From Marinisporobacter sp. (GTDB lineage Bacteria; Bacillota; Clostridia; Peptostreptococcales; Thermotaleaceae): 64,000 nucleotides of DNA. Below, in pieces: positions 8,635 to 16,928 of the stretch; within the stretch, counting starts at the first letter, position 1; each line of letters starts with the position of its first letter. Location: contig JAOARP010000035.1 of assembly GCA_025210525.1 (NCBI GenBank), forward strand, positions 1 through 64,000. Direction: 5' to 3'. The notes under the pieces were generated by a model. It had not been told where the DNA came from. It did no database searches and saw only the letters and a program-made list of their open reading frames with translations. A program made the position numbers and the translations under genes.

Positions 8635-8640
8635 AATAAA

Positions 8641-8676
8641 AACCTGGATAGCAATAGGATTATCCAGGTTGTTTTT
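8641..8676 (+). terminator. Terminator after cdaAR
   Basis: Stem aacctggata / tatccaggtt with a loop of about nine bases and five T after it. It lies 6 bases after the cdaR stop and ends the cdaAR unit before the regulator gene. Confidence 0.9.
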
Positions 8677-8694
8677 CATAAAAGGAGAAGAAGG

Positions 8695-10413
8695 ATGAAA
8701 AGAGAACTAGAGGTAATATTAGATTCTACCCATGATGCCATGATTGCAGTAGATAAAAATGGAATAATCACCTTGTTTAATAAAGCTGCAAAGAAGCTTA
8801 CTAATCTTGAAGGGATGAAGGTTCTTGGTAGATATATTACAGAAGTAGTGACAAATTCAAGACTTCCCTTTATTTTAGAGACAGGAAAATCAGAGCTAAA
8901 TCAAAAGCAGCCATTAGGGGATATAGCTATTGTTACAAATCGTATGCCTGTAAAGGATGATGCTGGAAAGGTTATTGGAGCTGTAGCTGTTTTTCGTGAT
9001 ATTACAGAGATTAAAGAACTAGCGGAGGAAATTACGAATTTAAAAGAAATGCAAAGTATGCTACAAGCCATCTTTCATTCAACAGAGGATGCCATATCTG
9101 TTGTAAATGAAGAAGGTATTGGTGTAATGATTAATCCTGCTTATACGAGATTAACTGAATTGAAAGAAGAAGAAATTATTGGTAAGATTTGTACCGTTGA
9201 TATTGCAGAGGGAGAAAGTATTCATCTGAAGGTTTTAAAGACAAAAATGCCCATAAAGACTGCTCGGCTAAAGGTAGGACCTGCTCGAAAGGAAGTATTA
9301 GCAGATGCAGCTCCTATGATTGTTGATGGAGAATTAAGAGGAAGTGTAGCCGTATTGCATGATTTGACAGAGATCAAAAGACTTACCTATGAGCTAGATC
9401 AAGCAAAAAAAATCATAAGGAAGCTAGAAGCTAAATATACTTTTGAAGATATTGTAGGAGAAGACGATCAGTTATTATCAGCTATTGATAGAGCCAAAAA
9501 GGCAGCAGTAACATCTGCAACAGTACTCTTAAGAGGAGAGAGTGGAACAGGAAAAGAAATCTTTGCTCATGCCATTCACAATGAAAGCAATCGAAAATAT
9601 AGACAATTTGTTCGTGTAAATTGTGCAGCTATTAGTGAAAATCTTTTAGAAAGTGAACTCTTTGGTTATGAGGAGGGAGCTTTTACAGGAGCAAGAAAAG
9701 GTGGGCGAAAAGGTTTATTTGAGCAGGCAAATGGAGGAACTATATTCTTAGATGAGATAGGAGAAATTAGTTTAAGTACACAAGCAAAATTATTAAGAGT
9801 ACTACAGGAAAAAGAAATCGTAAGGGTAGGATCAAGTACTCCTATCAATATAAATGTAAGAGTGATTGCTGCTACCAATTTAGATTTAGAAAGAGCCATA
9901 AAGAGAGGAGCATTTAGAGAGGATTTGTATTATAGACTTAATGTAATTCCTATCATTATTCCTCCTCTAAGACATCATAAAAAAGATATTCCTTTATTAG
10001 TAAAGCATTTTATTAAAAAATATAATCAAGAATATGGACGATTTGTGAAAGATTTTTCTGAGCATGCTTTAAAAAAACTGATGGATTTAGAATGGAAAGG
10101 AAATATAAGAGAATTAGAAAATTTTATAGGTCGTGCCATGATTAATATGAAGTTTAATGAAATGGTTATAAAATCTATGCATCTTCCTATTGTGGAAGAA
10201 AAGATACAAAAAGAAACGAACAAGTCTTTAGAATGGATTGAACACAATGATGAAGAGAAAAAAACCCTAGAAGAGATCGTTAATATTAGTGAGAAAGCTT
10301 ATATTGAGAAGATTCTTTACGAGAACGATCATAATAAAACGAAAACAGCTAAAGACCTAGGTATATCTATCAGAAGTTTATATTATAAATTAGAGAAATA
10401 TCATATTGAGTAA
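8695..10413 (+). CDS. PAS-domain sigma-54-dependent transcriptional activator (BkdR-like role)
   Basis: Enhancer-binding protein that opens sigma-54 promoters. Order in 572 aa: two PAS domains (about 5-115 and 120-230), a short coiled linker, the AAA+ domain (about 250-480) with Walker A GESGTGKE, the sigma-54 contact GAFTGARKG, Walker B IFLDEIGE and the arginine finger region, then a Fis-type helix-turn-helix ending in ISIRSLYYKLEKY. PAS domains suggest control by a small molecule or redox signal. It lies directly upstream of inverted-repeat sites and a -24/-12 promoter in front of ptb-buk and the oxidoreductase genes, so it very likely controls them, as BkdR does in Bacillus. Signal unknown. 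Confidence 0.92.
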   Translation: MKRELEVILDSTHDAMIAVDKNGIITLFNKAAKKLTNLEGMKVLGRYITEVVTNSRLPFILETGKSELNQKQPLGDIAIVTNRMPVKDDAGKVIGAVAVFRDITEIKELAEEITNLKEMQSMLQAIFHSTEDAISVVNEEGIGVMINPAYTRLTELKEEEIIGKICTVDIAEGESIHLKVLKTKMPIKTARLKVGPARKEVLADAAPMIVDGELRGSVAVLHDLTEIKRLTYELDQAKKIIRKLEAKYTFEDIVGEDDQLLSAIDRAKKAAVTSATVLLRGESGTGKEIFAHAIHNESNRKYRQFVRVNCAAISENLLESELFGYEEGAFTGARKGGRKGLFEQANGGTIFLDEIGEISLSTQAKLLRVLQEKEIVRVGSSTPININVRVIAATNLDLERAIKRGAFREDLYYRLNVIPIIIPPLRHHKKDIPLLVKHFIKKYNQEYGRFVKDFSEHALKKLMDLEWKGNIRELENFIGRAMINMKFNEMVIKSMHLPIVEEKIQKETNKSLEWIEHNDEEKKTLEEIVNISEKAYIEKILYENDHNKTKTAKDLGISIRSLYYKLEKYHIE

Positions 10414-10414
10414 A

Positions 10415-10441
10415 TGCACACAAGAATGTGTGTATTTTTTT
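10415..10441 (+). terminator. Terminator after the activator gene
   Basis: A short stem, acaca/tgtgt extended on both sides, followed by TATTTTTT. It begins directly at the stop codon of the activator gene. Confidence 0.7.
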
Positions 10442-10486
10442 ATGCAAAAAATTGCATGAAAAGGTAATATGTGCAATTTTTTGCAT
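10442..10486 (+). promoter_or_regulatory. Paired inverted-repeat sites, probable activator binding sites (UAS)
   Basis: Two 14-base sites, TGCAAAAAATTGCA (10443-10456) and TGCAATTTTTTGCA (10472-10485), are exact reverse complements, and each is itself a TGCAA/TTGCA dyad. Their centres are 29 bases apart, close to three helix turns, so two dimers would face the same side. They lie about 165-200 bases upstream of the -24/-12 promoter, a typical enhancer distance. A further partial 'attgcat' follows near 10495. That the neighbouring activator binds here is inference. In RNA the pair could also fold as one long hairpin. Confidence 0.75.
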
Positions 10487-10649
10487 GAAATATATTGCAT
10501 TGAATACTTTGTTTTCTTTTTTCATAGAATAAAAAGGATGTTGAACAGAAAATGATAAAAGGAAAAGAAGTGCCAAAACACTAGTAATAGCAAGGAAAAT
10601 GAGATAAATAAAAAATATGGATAAAAATAACAGATATTCATGCAAGTAC

Positions 10650-10666
10650 ATGGCATATATATTGCA
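10650..10666 (+). promoter_or_regulatory. Sigma-54 (-24/-12) promoter of the ptb-buk-vor operon
   Basis: The sequence is aTGGCAT, five bases, TTGCA. GG and GC have the exact 10-base spacing required and match the consensus TGGCAC-N5-TTGCA with one change. Transcription should start near 10678, leaving a leader of about 140 bases before ptb. The sigma-54 activator encoded just upstream supports the call. Confidence 0.88.
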
Positions 10667-10815
10667 AAGTATAATAGAAAAAAAGTTAAGCTATAATTAG
10701 AAAAAATTACAAAATTTGAAGGAAAATTCAATTTTAAAAAAGAAAGTATGTTATTAGAGAAGATAAAAATTTTTGAACGAATAGCGTTAAAATTATTAAA
10801 CATGAGGTGAAATAA

Positions 10816-11727
10816 ATGATTAAAAACATGGATGAAATCATTCAATTTGCGAAAATGAGAGGTCCAAAGACTATTGCTGTTGCAGTGGCTGAAGACTTAG
10901 AGGTATTAACGGCTGTAAGCAAAGCTAAAAACATGGGAATTGCAGAAGCTATTTTAGTTGGAGATCAAGAAAAAATTGAAAATATCGCTAAAGAAAATGA
11001 TATTAATCTTTCTGGTCTTGAAATCATCAATGAAAAAGATATGGCACAGGCGTCTTTAAAAGCAGTAGAATTAGTTTCTACTAAAAAAGCTCATATTGTT
11101 ATGAAAGGGTTAGTAGATACAGCGATTATTTTAAAGGCGGTTTTACATCCTGAAATAGGGTTAAGAACAGGAAATGTTCTTAGTCATGCAGCTGTATTTC
11201 AAGTACCTAGTTATGATAGATTGATCTTTGTAACAGATGCGGCTATGAATATAGCACCAGATGTGAAGACAAAAAAACAAATTATAGAAAATGCTGTAGA
11301 GGTGGCCCATGCACTAGATATAGATATACCTAAAGTAGCAATAGTATGTGCAAAAGAAAAAGTAAACCCCAAAATGCAGGCAACAGTAGATGCTAAGGAA
11401 TTAGAAGAAATGAATAAAAATGAAGAAATTAAAGGCTGCATCGTAGGTGGACCTTTTGCTCTTGATAATGCAGTGAGTAAAGAAGCAGCCAAGCATAAAG
11501 GAATTGACCATCCTGTGGCAGGTATTGCTGATATTTTATTGGTTCCCAATATAGAAGCTGGAAATGTTTTATATAAATCTATGGTATTTTTCTCAAACAC
11601 TAAAAATGCTGGAGTGATTGTTGGAGCAAAAGCACCTGTAGTTCTTACATCTCGTGCAGATAGTGATGAGACAAAATTAAATTCTATTGCTTTAGCTGTT
11701 TTGATGGCAGCAAAAAAAGAAAACTAA
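10816..11727 (+). CDS. ptb: Phosphate butyryltransferase (probably branched-chain acyl-CoA)
   Basis: Converts butyryl-CoA or branched acyl-CoA plus phosphate to acyl phosphate and CoA. The 303 aa match the Ptb length, and the PTA/PTB fold is recognised from the pattern [12 protein letters not shown], a KGLVDTA segment, [16 protein letters not shown] and a conserved [10 protein letters not shown]. The ATG is preceded by GAGGTGA at six bases. It is the first gene of the operon and sits with buk and a 2-oxoacid oxidoreductase, not with butyryl-CoA synthesis genes. Isobutyryl-, isovaleryl- and 2-methylbutyryl-CoA are therefore the likely substrates. Phosphotransacetylase is less likely on context. 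Confidence 0.92.
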   Translation: MIKNMDEIIQFAKMRGPKTIAVAVAEDLEVLTAVSKAKNMGIAEAILVGDQEKIENIAKENDINLSGLEIINEKDMAQASLKAVELVSTKKAHIVMKGLVDTAIILKAVLHPEIGLRTGNVLSHAAVFQVPSYDRLIFVTDAAMNIAPDVKTKKQIIENAVEVAHALDIDIPKVAIVCAKEKVNPKMQATVDAKELEEMNKNEEIKGCIVGGPFALDNAVSKEAAKHKGIDHPVAGIADILLVPNIEAGNVLYKSMVFFSNTKNAGVIVGAKAPVVLTSRADSDETKLNSIALAVLMAAKKEN

Positions 11728-11783
11728 GATTGAAAGTCTTATTTTCAAGGGTGGAAATTAAGACTAAAGGAGAGGTTACAGTT

Positions 11784-12860
11784 ATGACAAAAACATTAAG
11801 AATTCTTACGATTAATCCAGGATCTACATCAACAAAAATTGCTGTATTTGATGATGAAAAATCAGTACTTGAAATAACATTAAGACATAGTGCTGAAGAG
11901 ATTAACCAATATGAAAAAATTTATGATCAATATGAATTTAGAAAACAGGTAATATTAGATACTTTAAATGAAAATGGTATTAATATTACAAAAATTAATG
12001 CTGTTGTAGGTAGAGGTGGTCTACTAAAGCCTATTATGGGAGGTACTTATAAGGTATCTGAGAAGATGCTTGAAGATCTAGAGGTAGGCGTTTTAGGAGA
12101 GCATGCTTCTAATCTCGGAGGAATCCTTGCAAATGAAATTGCAAAACAGCTAGATATTCCGAAGTTTATTGTAGATCCAGTAGTAGTAGATGAGATGGAG
12201 GATATAGCAAGAATATCAGGAATTCCAGAGCTTGAAAGAAAAAGTATATTCCATGCTTTAAATCAAAAGGCTGTTGCAAGACGTGCAGCGAAGGATTTAG
12301 GCAAAAAATATGAAGAAGGAAACTTTATAGTAGCACATATGGGTGGAGGCGTTTCTGTAGGAGTCCATAAATGTGGAAAAGTAGTAGATGTAAATAATGC
12401 TTTAGATGGAGAAGGTCCATTCTCCCCTGAAAGAAGTGGTACTCTCCCTATAGGAGATATGGTTAAGCTATGCTTTTCAGGAAAATTAACGATAGATGAA
12501 ATTAAGAAAAAGATCAAAGGAAAAGGTGGACTTGTAGCTTATCTTGGAACGAATGATGGTAGAGAAGTAGGAACCATGATTGAAAGTGGAGATAAAAAAG
12601 CAGAGCTCATTTACAAGGCAATGGCTTACCAAGTAGCAAAAGAAATTGGAAGCTGCGGTACAGTACTAAAAGGAGATGTAGATGCCATTGTTTTAACAGG
12701 TGGTATTGCATACGATCAAGAGTTTGTAAAATGGATTAAAGATCATATTTCCTTTATAGGTAAGGTGATTGTATATCCAGGAGAAGAGGAAATGATTGCT
12801 TTAGCCCAAGGCGCTTTAAGGGTATTAAAAGGAGAAGAGACAGCAAAAGAATATGTATAA
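11784..12860 (+). CDS. buk: Butyrate kinase
   Basis: Transfers phosphate from butyryl- or branched acyl-phosphate to ADP, the ATP-yielding step. It is an acetokinase/ASKHA-fold enzyme: [14 protein letters not shown] at the N-terminus binds the phosphate, [11 protein letters not shown] and [12 protein letters not shown] are family motifs, and VLTGGIAY lies near the C-terminus. The start at 11784 has AAAGGAGAGG upstream. A TTG 54 bases earlier would add residues unlike the family. This gives 358 aa, the usual size. It follows ptb by 56 bases. Confidence 0.94.
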   Translation: MTKTLRILTINPGSTSTKIAVFDDEKSVLEITLRHSAEEINQYEKIYDQYEFRKQVILDTLNENGINITKINAVVGRGGLLKPIMGGTYKVSEKMLEDLEVGVLGEHASNLGGILANEIAKQLDIPKFIVDPVVVDEMEDIARISGIPELERKSIFHALNQKAVARRAAKDLGKKYEEGNFIVAHMGGGVSVGVHKCGKVVDVNNALDGEGPFSPERSGTLPIGDMVKLCFSGKLTIDEIKKKIKGKGGLVAYLGTNDGREVGTMIESGDKKAELIYKAMAYQVAKEIGSCGTVLKGDVDAIVLTGGIAYDQEFVKWIKDHISFIGKVIVYPGEEEMIALAQGALRVLKGEETAKEYV

Positions 12861-12871
12861 AAGGTGATGTT

Positions 12872-13546
12872 ATGCTAAATGATCATAGAATAAAAATTAT
12901 TATTGGTCACTATGGAAGTGGAAAAACTGAATTTGCTGTAAATTATGCAGTAAAGCTTGCTGCTTTAGGTAAAAAAGTAGCGTTAGCAGATCTAGATATT
13001 GTCAATCCCTATTTTCGAAGTAGAGAAAAAGAAGAGATGCTAAAAAATCTAGGGATAAAAATTATTGGTAGTAGTCTTGAGAAGTCAACTGGAGTAGATT
13101 TGCCAGCTATTGCCGCGTCTATACTTCATCCCCTACAGGATGAAAGCTATGAAGTTATTTTAGATGTAGGTGGAGATGCTGTAGGAGCTAGAGCTTTAGG
13201 AAGATATGCAAACTATCTAAAGAAAGAAAGCTATGATATGTTTGCAGTTCTTAATGCAAATAGACCTCAAACCTCAGATGTTGAGGGGGCAATTCACCAT
13301 ATAAAAACTATAGAGAACACTGCAAGAGCTAAGGTTACAGGCATTGTAAACAATACCCATTTACTAAGGGAGACAAAAGTAGAAGATGTATTAAAAGGAC
13401 AGGAATTAGCAAAAGCCGTTTCAGATCGTTTAAACATTCCCATTAAATATATCAGTACTTTAGAAAAGGTTTCAAAAGTACTTCCACAAAATATGGAAGG
13501 AACACTTTTTCCTATAAAAATGTATATGAGAGAAAGTTGGATGTAA
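12872..13546 (+). CDS. P-loop ATPase of the oxidoreductase operon (CobQ/ParA-like)
   Basis: A 224-aa P-loop protein. GHYGSGKTEFA near residues 12-22 is the Walker A loop, and ALADLDIVNPYFRSREK resembles the switch region of the MinD/ParA/CobQ class. DVGGDAVGARALGR acts as a Walker B-like segment. The exact job is unknown. Because it lies between buk and the iron-sulfur subunit of the oxidoreductase, a role in enzyme maturation or cluster loading is plausible, as for other ParA-class ATPases. This is inference. It starts 12 bases after buk with AAAGGTGATG and overlaps no known motif of kinases. Confidence 0.75.
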   Translation: MLNDHRIKIIIGHYGSGKTEFAVNYAVKLAALGKKVALADLDIVNPYFRSREKEEMLKNLGIKIIGSSLEKSTGVDLPAIAASILHPLQDESYEVILDVGGDAVGARALGRYANYLKKESYDMFAVLNANRPQTSDVEGAIHHIKTIENTARAKVTGIVNNTHLLRETKVEDVLKGQELAKAVSDRLNIPIKYISTLEKVSKVLPQNMEGTLFPIKMYMRESWM

Positions 13547-13566
13547 ACTTAAGGAGGGTCGAATCA

Positions 13567-13806
13567 ATGGCAAAAGCAAGAGGTAAGGTTTCTTTTAAAG
13601 AAAATTTATGTAAGGGTTGTGAATTATGTACAACAGTCTGTCCCGTAAATATAGTGGTTATGGATCGAGAGAGAATTAATATTAAAGGGTATCATCCTGC
13701 TACTGTAAAAGAAATGGATAAATGTATTGGATGTGGAAATTGTGCTACTATGTGTCCTGATTTAGTTATTACTGTTGAGAGAGAAATGAGAAAGGAGGAA
13801 GAATAA
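13567..13806 (+). CDS. 2-oxoacid:ferredoxin oxidoreductase, delta (ferredoxin-like) subunit
   Basis: Small 79-aa protein with two complete 4Fe-4S motifs, CKGCELCTTVCP and CIGCGNCATMCP. It passes electrons from the TPP subunit to ferredoxin. The start at 13567 (MAKARG) has AAGGAGGG eleven bases upstream; an earlier ATG at 13537 overlaps the ATPase gene and is less likely. The stop TAA shares its last base with the ATG of the alpha subunit, so the two are translationally coupled. The order delta-alpha-beta-gamma is that of the VOR/KOR type. Confidence 0.93.
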   Translation: MAKARGKVSFKENLCKGCELCTTVCPVNIVVMDRERINIKGYHPATVKEMDKCIGCGNCATMCPDLVITVEREMRKEEE

Positions 13807-14867
13807 TGGCAAAGGTATTGATGAAAGGAAATGAAGCTATTGCTGCTGCAGCAATCAAAGGCGGATGTAAATTTTTCTTTGGTTATCCTATTACCCCACA
13901 AAATGAATTACCTGAATATATGGCAAGAGAGCTTCATAAAACTGGAGGATGTTTTGTACAAGCGGAAAGTGAAGTAGCAGCAATCAACATGGTATATGGT
14001 GCAGCAGGAGCAGGGGCTAGAGTCATGACTTCTTCATCCTCTCCAGGAATTGCGCTAAAGCAAGAAGGAATCAGTTATATAGCAGGAGCTGAGCTTCCTT
14101 GTGTTATTGTAAATATATCTCGTGGAGGTCCAGGACTTGGTGGTATTCAACCAGCTCAAGCAGATTATTTCCAAAATACAAGAGGGGGAGGAAATGGAGA
14201 TTATCGATTATTAGTTTATGCTCCAGCAACCCTTCAAGAGGCAGTAGATTTGACTATGGAAGCTTTTGATGCAGCCGATTATTACAGAAATCCAGTAGTG
14301 ATCTCTGGTGATGGAATGATTGGACAAATGATGGAGCCTATTGAATTTAAAGAACCTAAAAAAAGAGATCTTTCTCCAAAGGATTGGGCAACAGATGGAA
14401 CAAAAGGAGAAAGAGAACCAAATATTATTAACTCTCTTGCATTAGATCCAGCAGAATTAGAAAAACACAATATAAGACTACAAGAAAAATATGATCAAAT
14501 GGAAAAAAATGAAGTTCGCTATGAATTATACAATATGGAAAATGCAGAAGTTGTTATTGTTGCTTATGGTACAACTTCAAGGATTGTAAAAAATGCTATT
14601 GCAGCTCTTGAGAAAGAAGGAATCCATGTAGGACTTATTAGACCTATTACATTATGGCCATATCCAATGAAAGCCTTTGACCAGATTTCAGATGCAACAA
14701 AAGCTTTATTATGTGTGGAGATGAGTATGGGTCAAATGGTTGATGATGTAAAAATTGCAAACAAAGGAAAACTTCCTGTGCATTTCTATGGTAGGAGTGG
14801 AGGAATGGTTCCTTCTCCTGATGAAATCGTAGGGAAAGTAAAGGATATCTTAGGAGGTGAGAGGTAA
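13806..14867 (+). CDS. vorB: 2-oxoacid:ferredoxin oxidoreductase, alpha subunit (VorB type)
   Basis: Alpha subunit (353 aa) of the enzyme that oxidises a 2-oxoacid plus CoA to acyl-CoA, CO2 and reduced ferredoxin. The pyrimidine-domain pattern is clear: GNEAIAAAAIKGGCKFFFGY, then ITPQNELPEYM, QAESEVAAINMVYGAAGAGA, SSSSPGIALKQEG and SRGGPGLGG, followed by a transketolase C-terminal-like domain. This is the VorB pattern, typical of enzymes for 2-oxoisovalerate and related branched oxoacids. The neighbouring ptb and buk agree. Indole-pyruvate or 2-oxoglutarate as substrate cannot be excluded from sequence. Confidence 0.9.
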   Translation: MAKVLMKGNEAIAAAAIKGGCKFFFGYPITPQNELPEYMARELHKTGGCFVQAESEVAAINMVYGAAGAGARVMTSSSSPGIALKQEGISYIAGAELPCVIVNISRGGPGLGGIQPAQADYFQNTRGGGNGDYRLLVYAPATLQEAVDLTMEAFDAADYYRNPVVISGDGMIGQMMEPIEFKEPKKRDLSPKDWATDGTKGEREPNIINSLALDPAELEKHNIRLQEKYDQMEKNEVRYELYNMENAEVVIVAYGTTSRIVKNAIAALEKEGIHVGLIRPITLWPYPMKAFDQISDATKALLCVEMSMGQMVDDVKIANKGKLPVHFYGRSGGMVPSPDEIVGKVKDILGGER

Positions 14868-15613
14868 TGACTACTGTATTTAAAAGAACAAATGGATTAA
14901 AGGACCTACCTACTCATTATTGTCCAGGATGTACTCACGGGATTATTCATAGATTAGTAGGGGAAGCTTTAGAAGAACTTGATTTATTAGGGAAAGCTAT
15001 AGGGGTTGCTCCTGTTGGATGCTCTGTGCTTGCTTATGAATATTTTAATTGTGATATGCATGAAGCAGCTCATGGACGTGCGCCAGCTGTTGCAACAGGT
15101 ATTAAAAGAGTTCATAAAGACGCGGCAGTATTTACTTATCAAGGAGATGGAGACTTAGCATCTATTGGTGCTGCTGAAATCGTTCATGCAGCTCATAGGG
15201 GTGAAAAGATCACTACTATTTTTGTAAACAATGCTATTTATGGTATGACAGGTGGACAAATGGCACCTACAACACTTATTGGACAGAAGGCTACTACAGC
15301 TCCTTATGGTAGAGATGAGGGTCATTCTGGAATGCCTTTAAGAGTTTCTGAAATGCTTGCAACTATAACAGGGGCAGTATTTGTAGAAAGAGTTTCAGTA
15401 GATACACCAGCAAACATTAGAAAAGCTAAAAAAGCCATCAAAAAAGCTTTTGAAGTACAAATGGAAGGGAAGGGTTTTGGTATTGTAGAGGTTTTATCAA
15501 CTTGTCCTACAAACTGGGGGCTTGCGCCTACAGAGGCTTTGAAGTGGCTTAGAGATAATATGATACCTTATTATCCATTAGGAAATTTCCGTACACCACA
15601 GGAGGTGAAGTAA
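14867..15613 (+). CDS. 2-oxoacid:ferredoxin oxidoreductase, beta (TPP-binding) subunit
   Basis: A 248-aa subunit that holds thiamine diphosphate. YCPGCTHG near residue 18 and GDGDLASIGAAEI followed by FVNNAIYGMTGGQ form the TPP-Mg site. The ATG shares a base with the alpha-subunit stop (TAATG), which points to coupled translation. It works as a complex with the alpha, gamma and delta subunits in the cytosol and reduces ferredoxin. Confidence 0.93.
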   Translation: MTTVFKRTNGLKDLPTHYCPGCTHGIIHRLVGEALEELDLLGKAIGVAPVGCSVLAYEYFNCDMHEAAHGRAPAVATGIKRVHKDAAVFTYQGDGDLASIGAAEIVHAAHRGEKITTIFVNNAIYGMTGGQMAPTTLIGQKATTAPYGRDEGHSGMPLRVSEMLATITGAVFVERVSVDTPANIRKAKKAIKKAFEVQMEGKGFGIVEVLSTCPTNWGLAPTEALKWLRDNMIPYYPLGNFRTPQEVK

Positions 15614-15614
15614 T

Positions 15615-16157
15615 ATGGCAACACAAGAAATTGTTTGTGCAGGATTTGGTGGGCAAGGTGTTATGTCAATGGGTCAACTTCTAACATATGCAGGAATGAT
15701 TGAAGAAAAGAATGTTTCGTGGCTGCCATCTTATGGACCAGAAATGCGTGGTGGTACTGCAAACTGTGGAGTAGTTGTTTCAGATAATCCTGTAGGATCT
15801 CCTATCGTGACAGATTCAACTGCTGCTATTGTAATGAATCTTCCTTCCCTCTTTAAATTTGAAAAAACCCTTGTAAAGGACGGATTATTACTTGTAAATA
15901 GCTCATTAATTGATCAAAAGACATCAAGAGAAGATGTAAAAGCATACTATATTCCTGCAAATGAAATAGCCAATGAGCTAGGGAACGGAAAAGTTGCAAA
16001 TATGGTTATGCTAGGGGCATTTTTAGAAATAACAAAAACTGTAAAAATTGAATCCATTCTTGCAGCGTTTAAAAAAGTATTTGGTCCAACTAAAGAACAT
16101 TTGATCCCTTTGAATAAGGATGCTTTAGAAAAGGGTGCTATGTATGTAAGAAGCTAA
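15615..16157 (+). CDS. 2-oxoacid:ferredoxin oxidoreductase, gamma subunit
   Basis: The 180-aa gamma domain begins CAGFGGQGVMSMGQLL, the family's conserved glycine-rich start, and continues with SYGPEMRGGTANCGVVVS, also diagnostic. It starts one base after the beta stop, with AGGAGGTG upstream. It completes the four-subunit enzyme and is the last gene before a terminator. Reduced ferredoxin could feed hydrogenase or Rnf; neither is seen in this window. Confidence 0.93.
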   Translation: MATQEIVCAGFGGQGVMSMGQLLTYAGMIEEKNVSWLPSYGPEMRGGTANCGVVVSDNPVGSPIVTDSTAAIVMNLPSLFKFEKTLVKDGLLLVNSSLIDQKTSREDVKAYYIPANEIANELGNGKVANMVMLGAFLEITKTVKIESILAAFKKVFGPTKEHLIPLNKDALEKGAMYVRS

Positions 16158-16162
16158 AGACG

Positions 16163-16190
16163 ATGACGAGTAGAAATACTCGTCATTTTT
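16163..16190 (+). terminator. Terminator of the ptb-buk-vor operon
   Basis: Stem atgacgag / ctcgtcat with an eight-base loop and a TTTTT tail, six bases after the last stop codon. Confidence 0.92.
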
Positions 16191-16218
16191 CTAACTATAG
16201 AGGAAATAATATGACTGT

Positions 16219-16250
16219 ATTTCATGTATGAAATAATGCATTTCATGTAA
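16219..16250 (+). promoter_or_regulatory. Palindromic site with a repeated half, upstream of the CstA unit
   Basis: ATTTCATGTATGAAAT (16219-16234) is a 16-base dyad, and its left half ATTTCATGTA recurs at 16240-16249. A TATAAT lies at 16321-16326, about 75 bases downstream, without a clear -35. The site could be an operator for the following two genes. No regulator is assigned. Confidence 0.4.
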
Positions 16251-16408
16251 TAAAAAATACCTTTTGTGAAATTATGGGTAATAAGGATTGAAAACCCTTT
16301 CAAAATTGTCTGAATTTTTGTATAATAATTAAAACAGCATTTTTCATTTAGACTTTCATATTATAAGAAAGATCCATATGAACCATATGGATAGACAGGA
16401 GATTGCAA

Positions 16409-16903
16409 ATGGAATATACAGAATATATAGAAAAGATAGAAAAAAAACTAAAATCACATTTTGATATTGAAAAGGATTATGTATATAAAGATTTACAAAT
16501 AGACTTATATGCAAAATATTATATAAGAAATGAAAAATATATGGCAACAAAAAAAATGTCTATTTATGCCTTTGAAAATAATGAATACTGTTTCATAAAA
16601 TATTTTGAGGATCTAACAGAGGAAAAGTTTAAAAATTTTATAGAGGTTTTAAAATTAGCTGTAGATGATTTTATACAGCCTCATTCAGAGCATATGTCAA
16701 GTGTGATAACAGGGGTTTTAGTAACGAATAGTGAAGAAGATAAAAAAATATCTGATATTGTTAGGAAATTTAAATTGCATAAAAGCTTTCTTTTTGGACT
16801 TAAGGGATGGGTGGATATAAGACTCATTTTAGTCCACTTAGATAAAAATGTTGTGATTACCAACAAGAAAGGAAAGGAGGTGCAGGACGTTTATAAAGTT
16901 TAA
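16409..16903 (+). CDS. Hypothetical protein upstream of cstA
   Basis: A 164-aa protein that I do not recognise. It is soluble in appearance, Lys/Glu/Tyr-rich, with a helical N-terminus and a mixed C-terminal half; no signal peptide, membrane helix, Cys pair or nucleotide motif is visible. The start at 16409 has AGGAG seven bases upstream, better than the TTG two codons before. It ends 25 bases before cstA on the same strand and shares its transcript, so a role in control or support of CstA is possible, but nothing in the sequence shows it. Confidence 0.75.
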   Translation: MEYTEYIEKIEKKLKSHFDIEKDYVYKDLQIDLYAKYYIRNEKYMATKKMSIYAFENNEYCFIKYFEDLTEEKFKNFIEVLKLAVDDFIQPHSEHMSSVITGVLVTNSEEDKKISDIVRKFKLHKSFLFGLKGWVDIRLILVHLDKNVVITNKKGKEVQDVYKV

Positions 16904-16928
16904 AATAAAAATATAAAGGAGGATATTT

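Noticed and set aside
10370..10845. Minus-strand frames across the sigma-54 control region
   Set aside because: AT-rich shadow frames with low-complexity Phe/Leu/Ile content and no ribosome site. They overlap the promoter and operator features.
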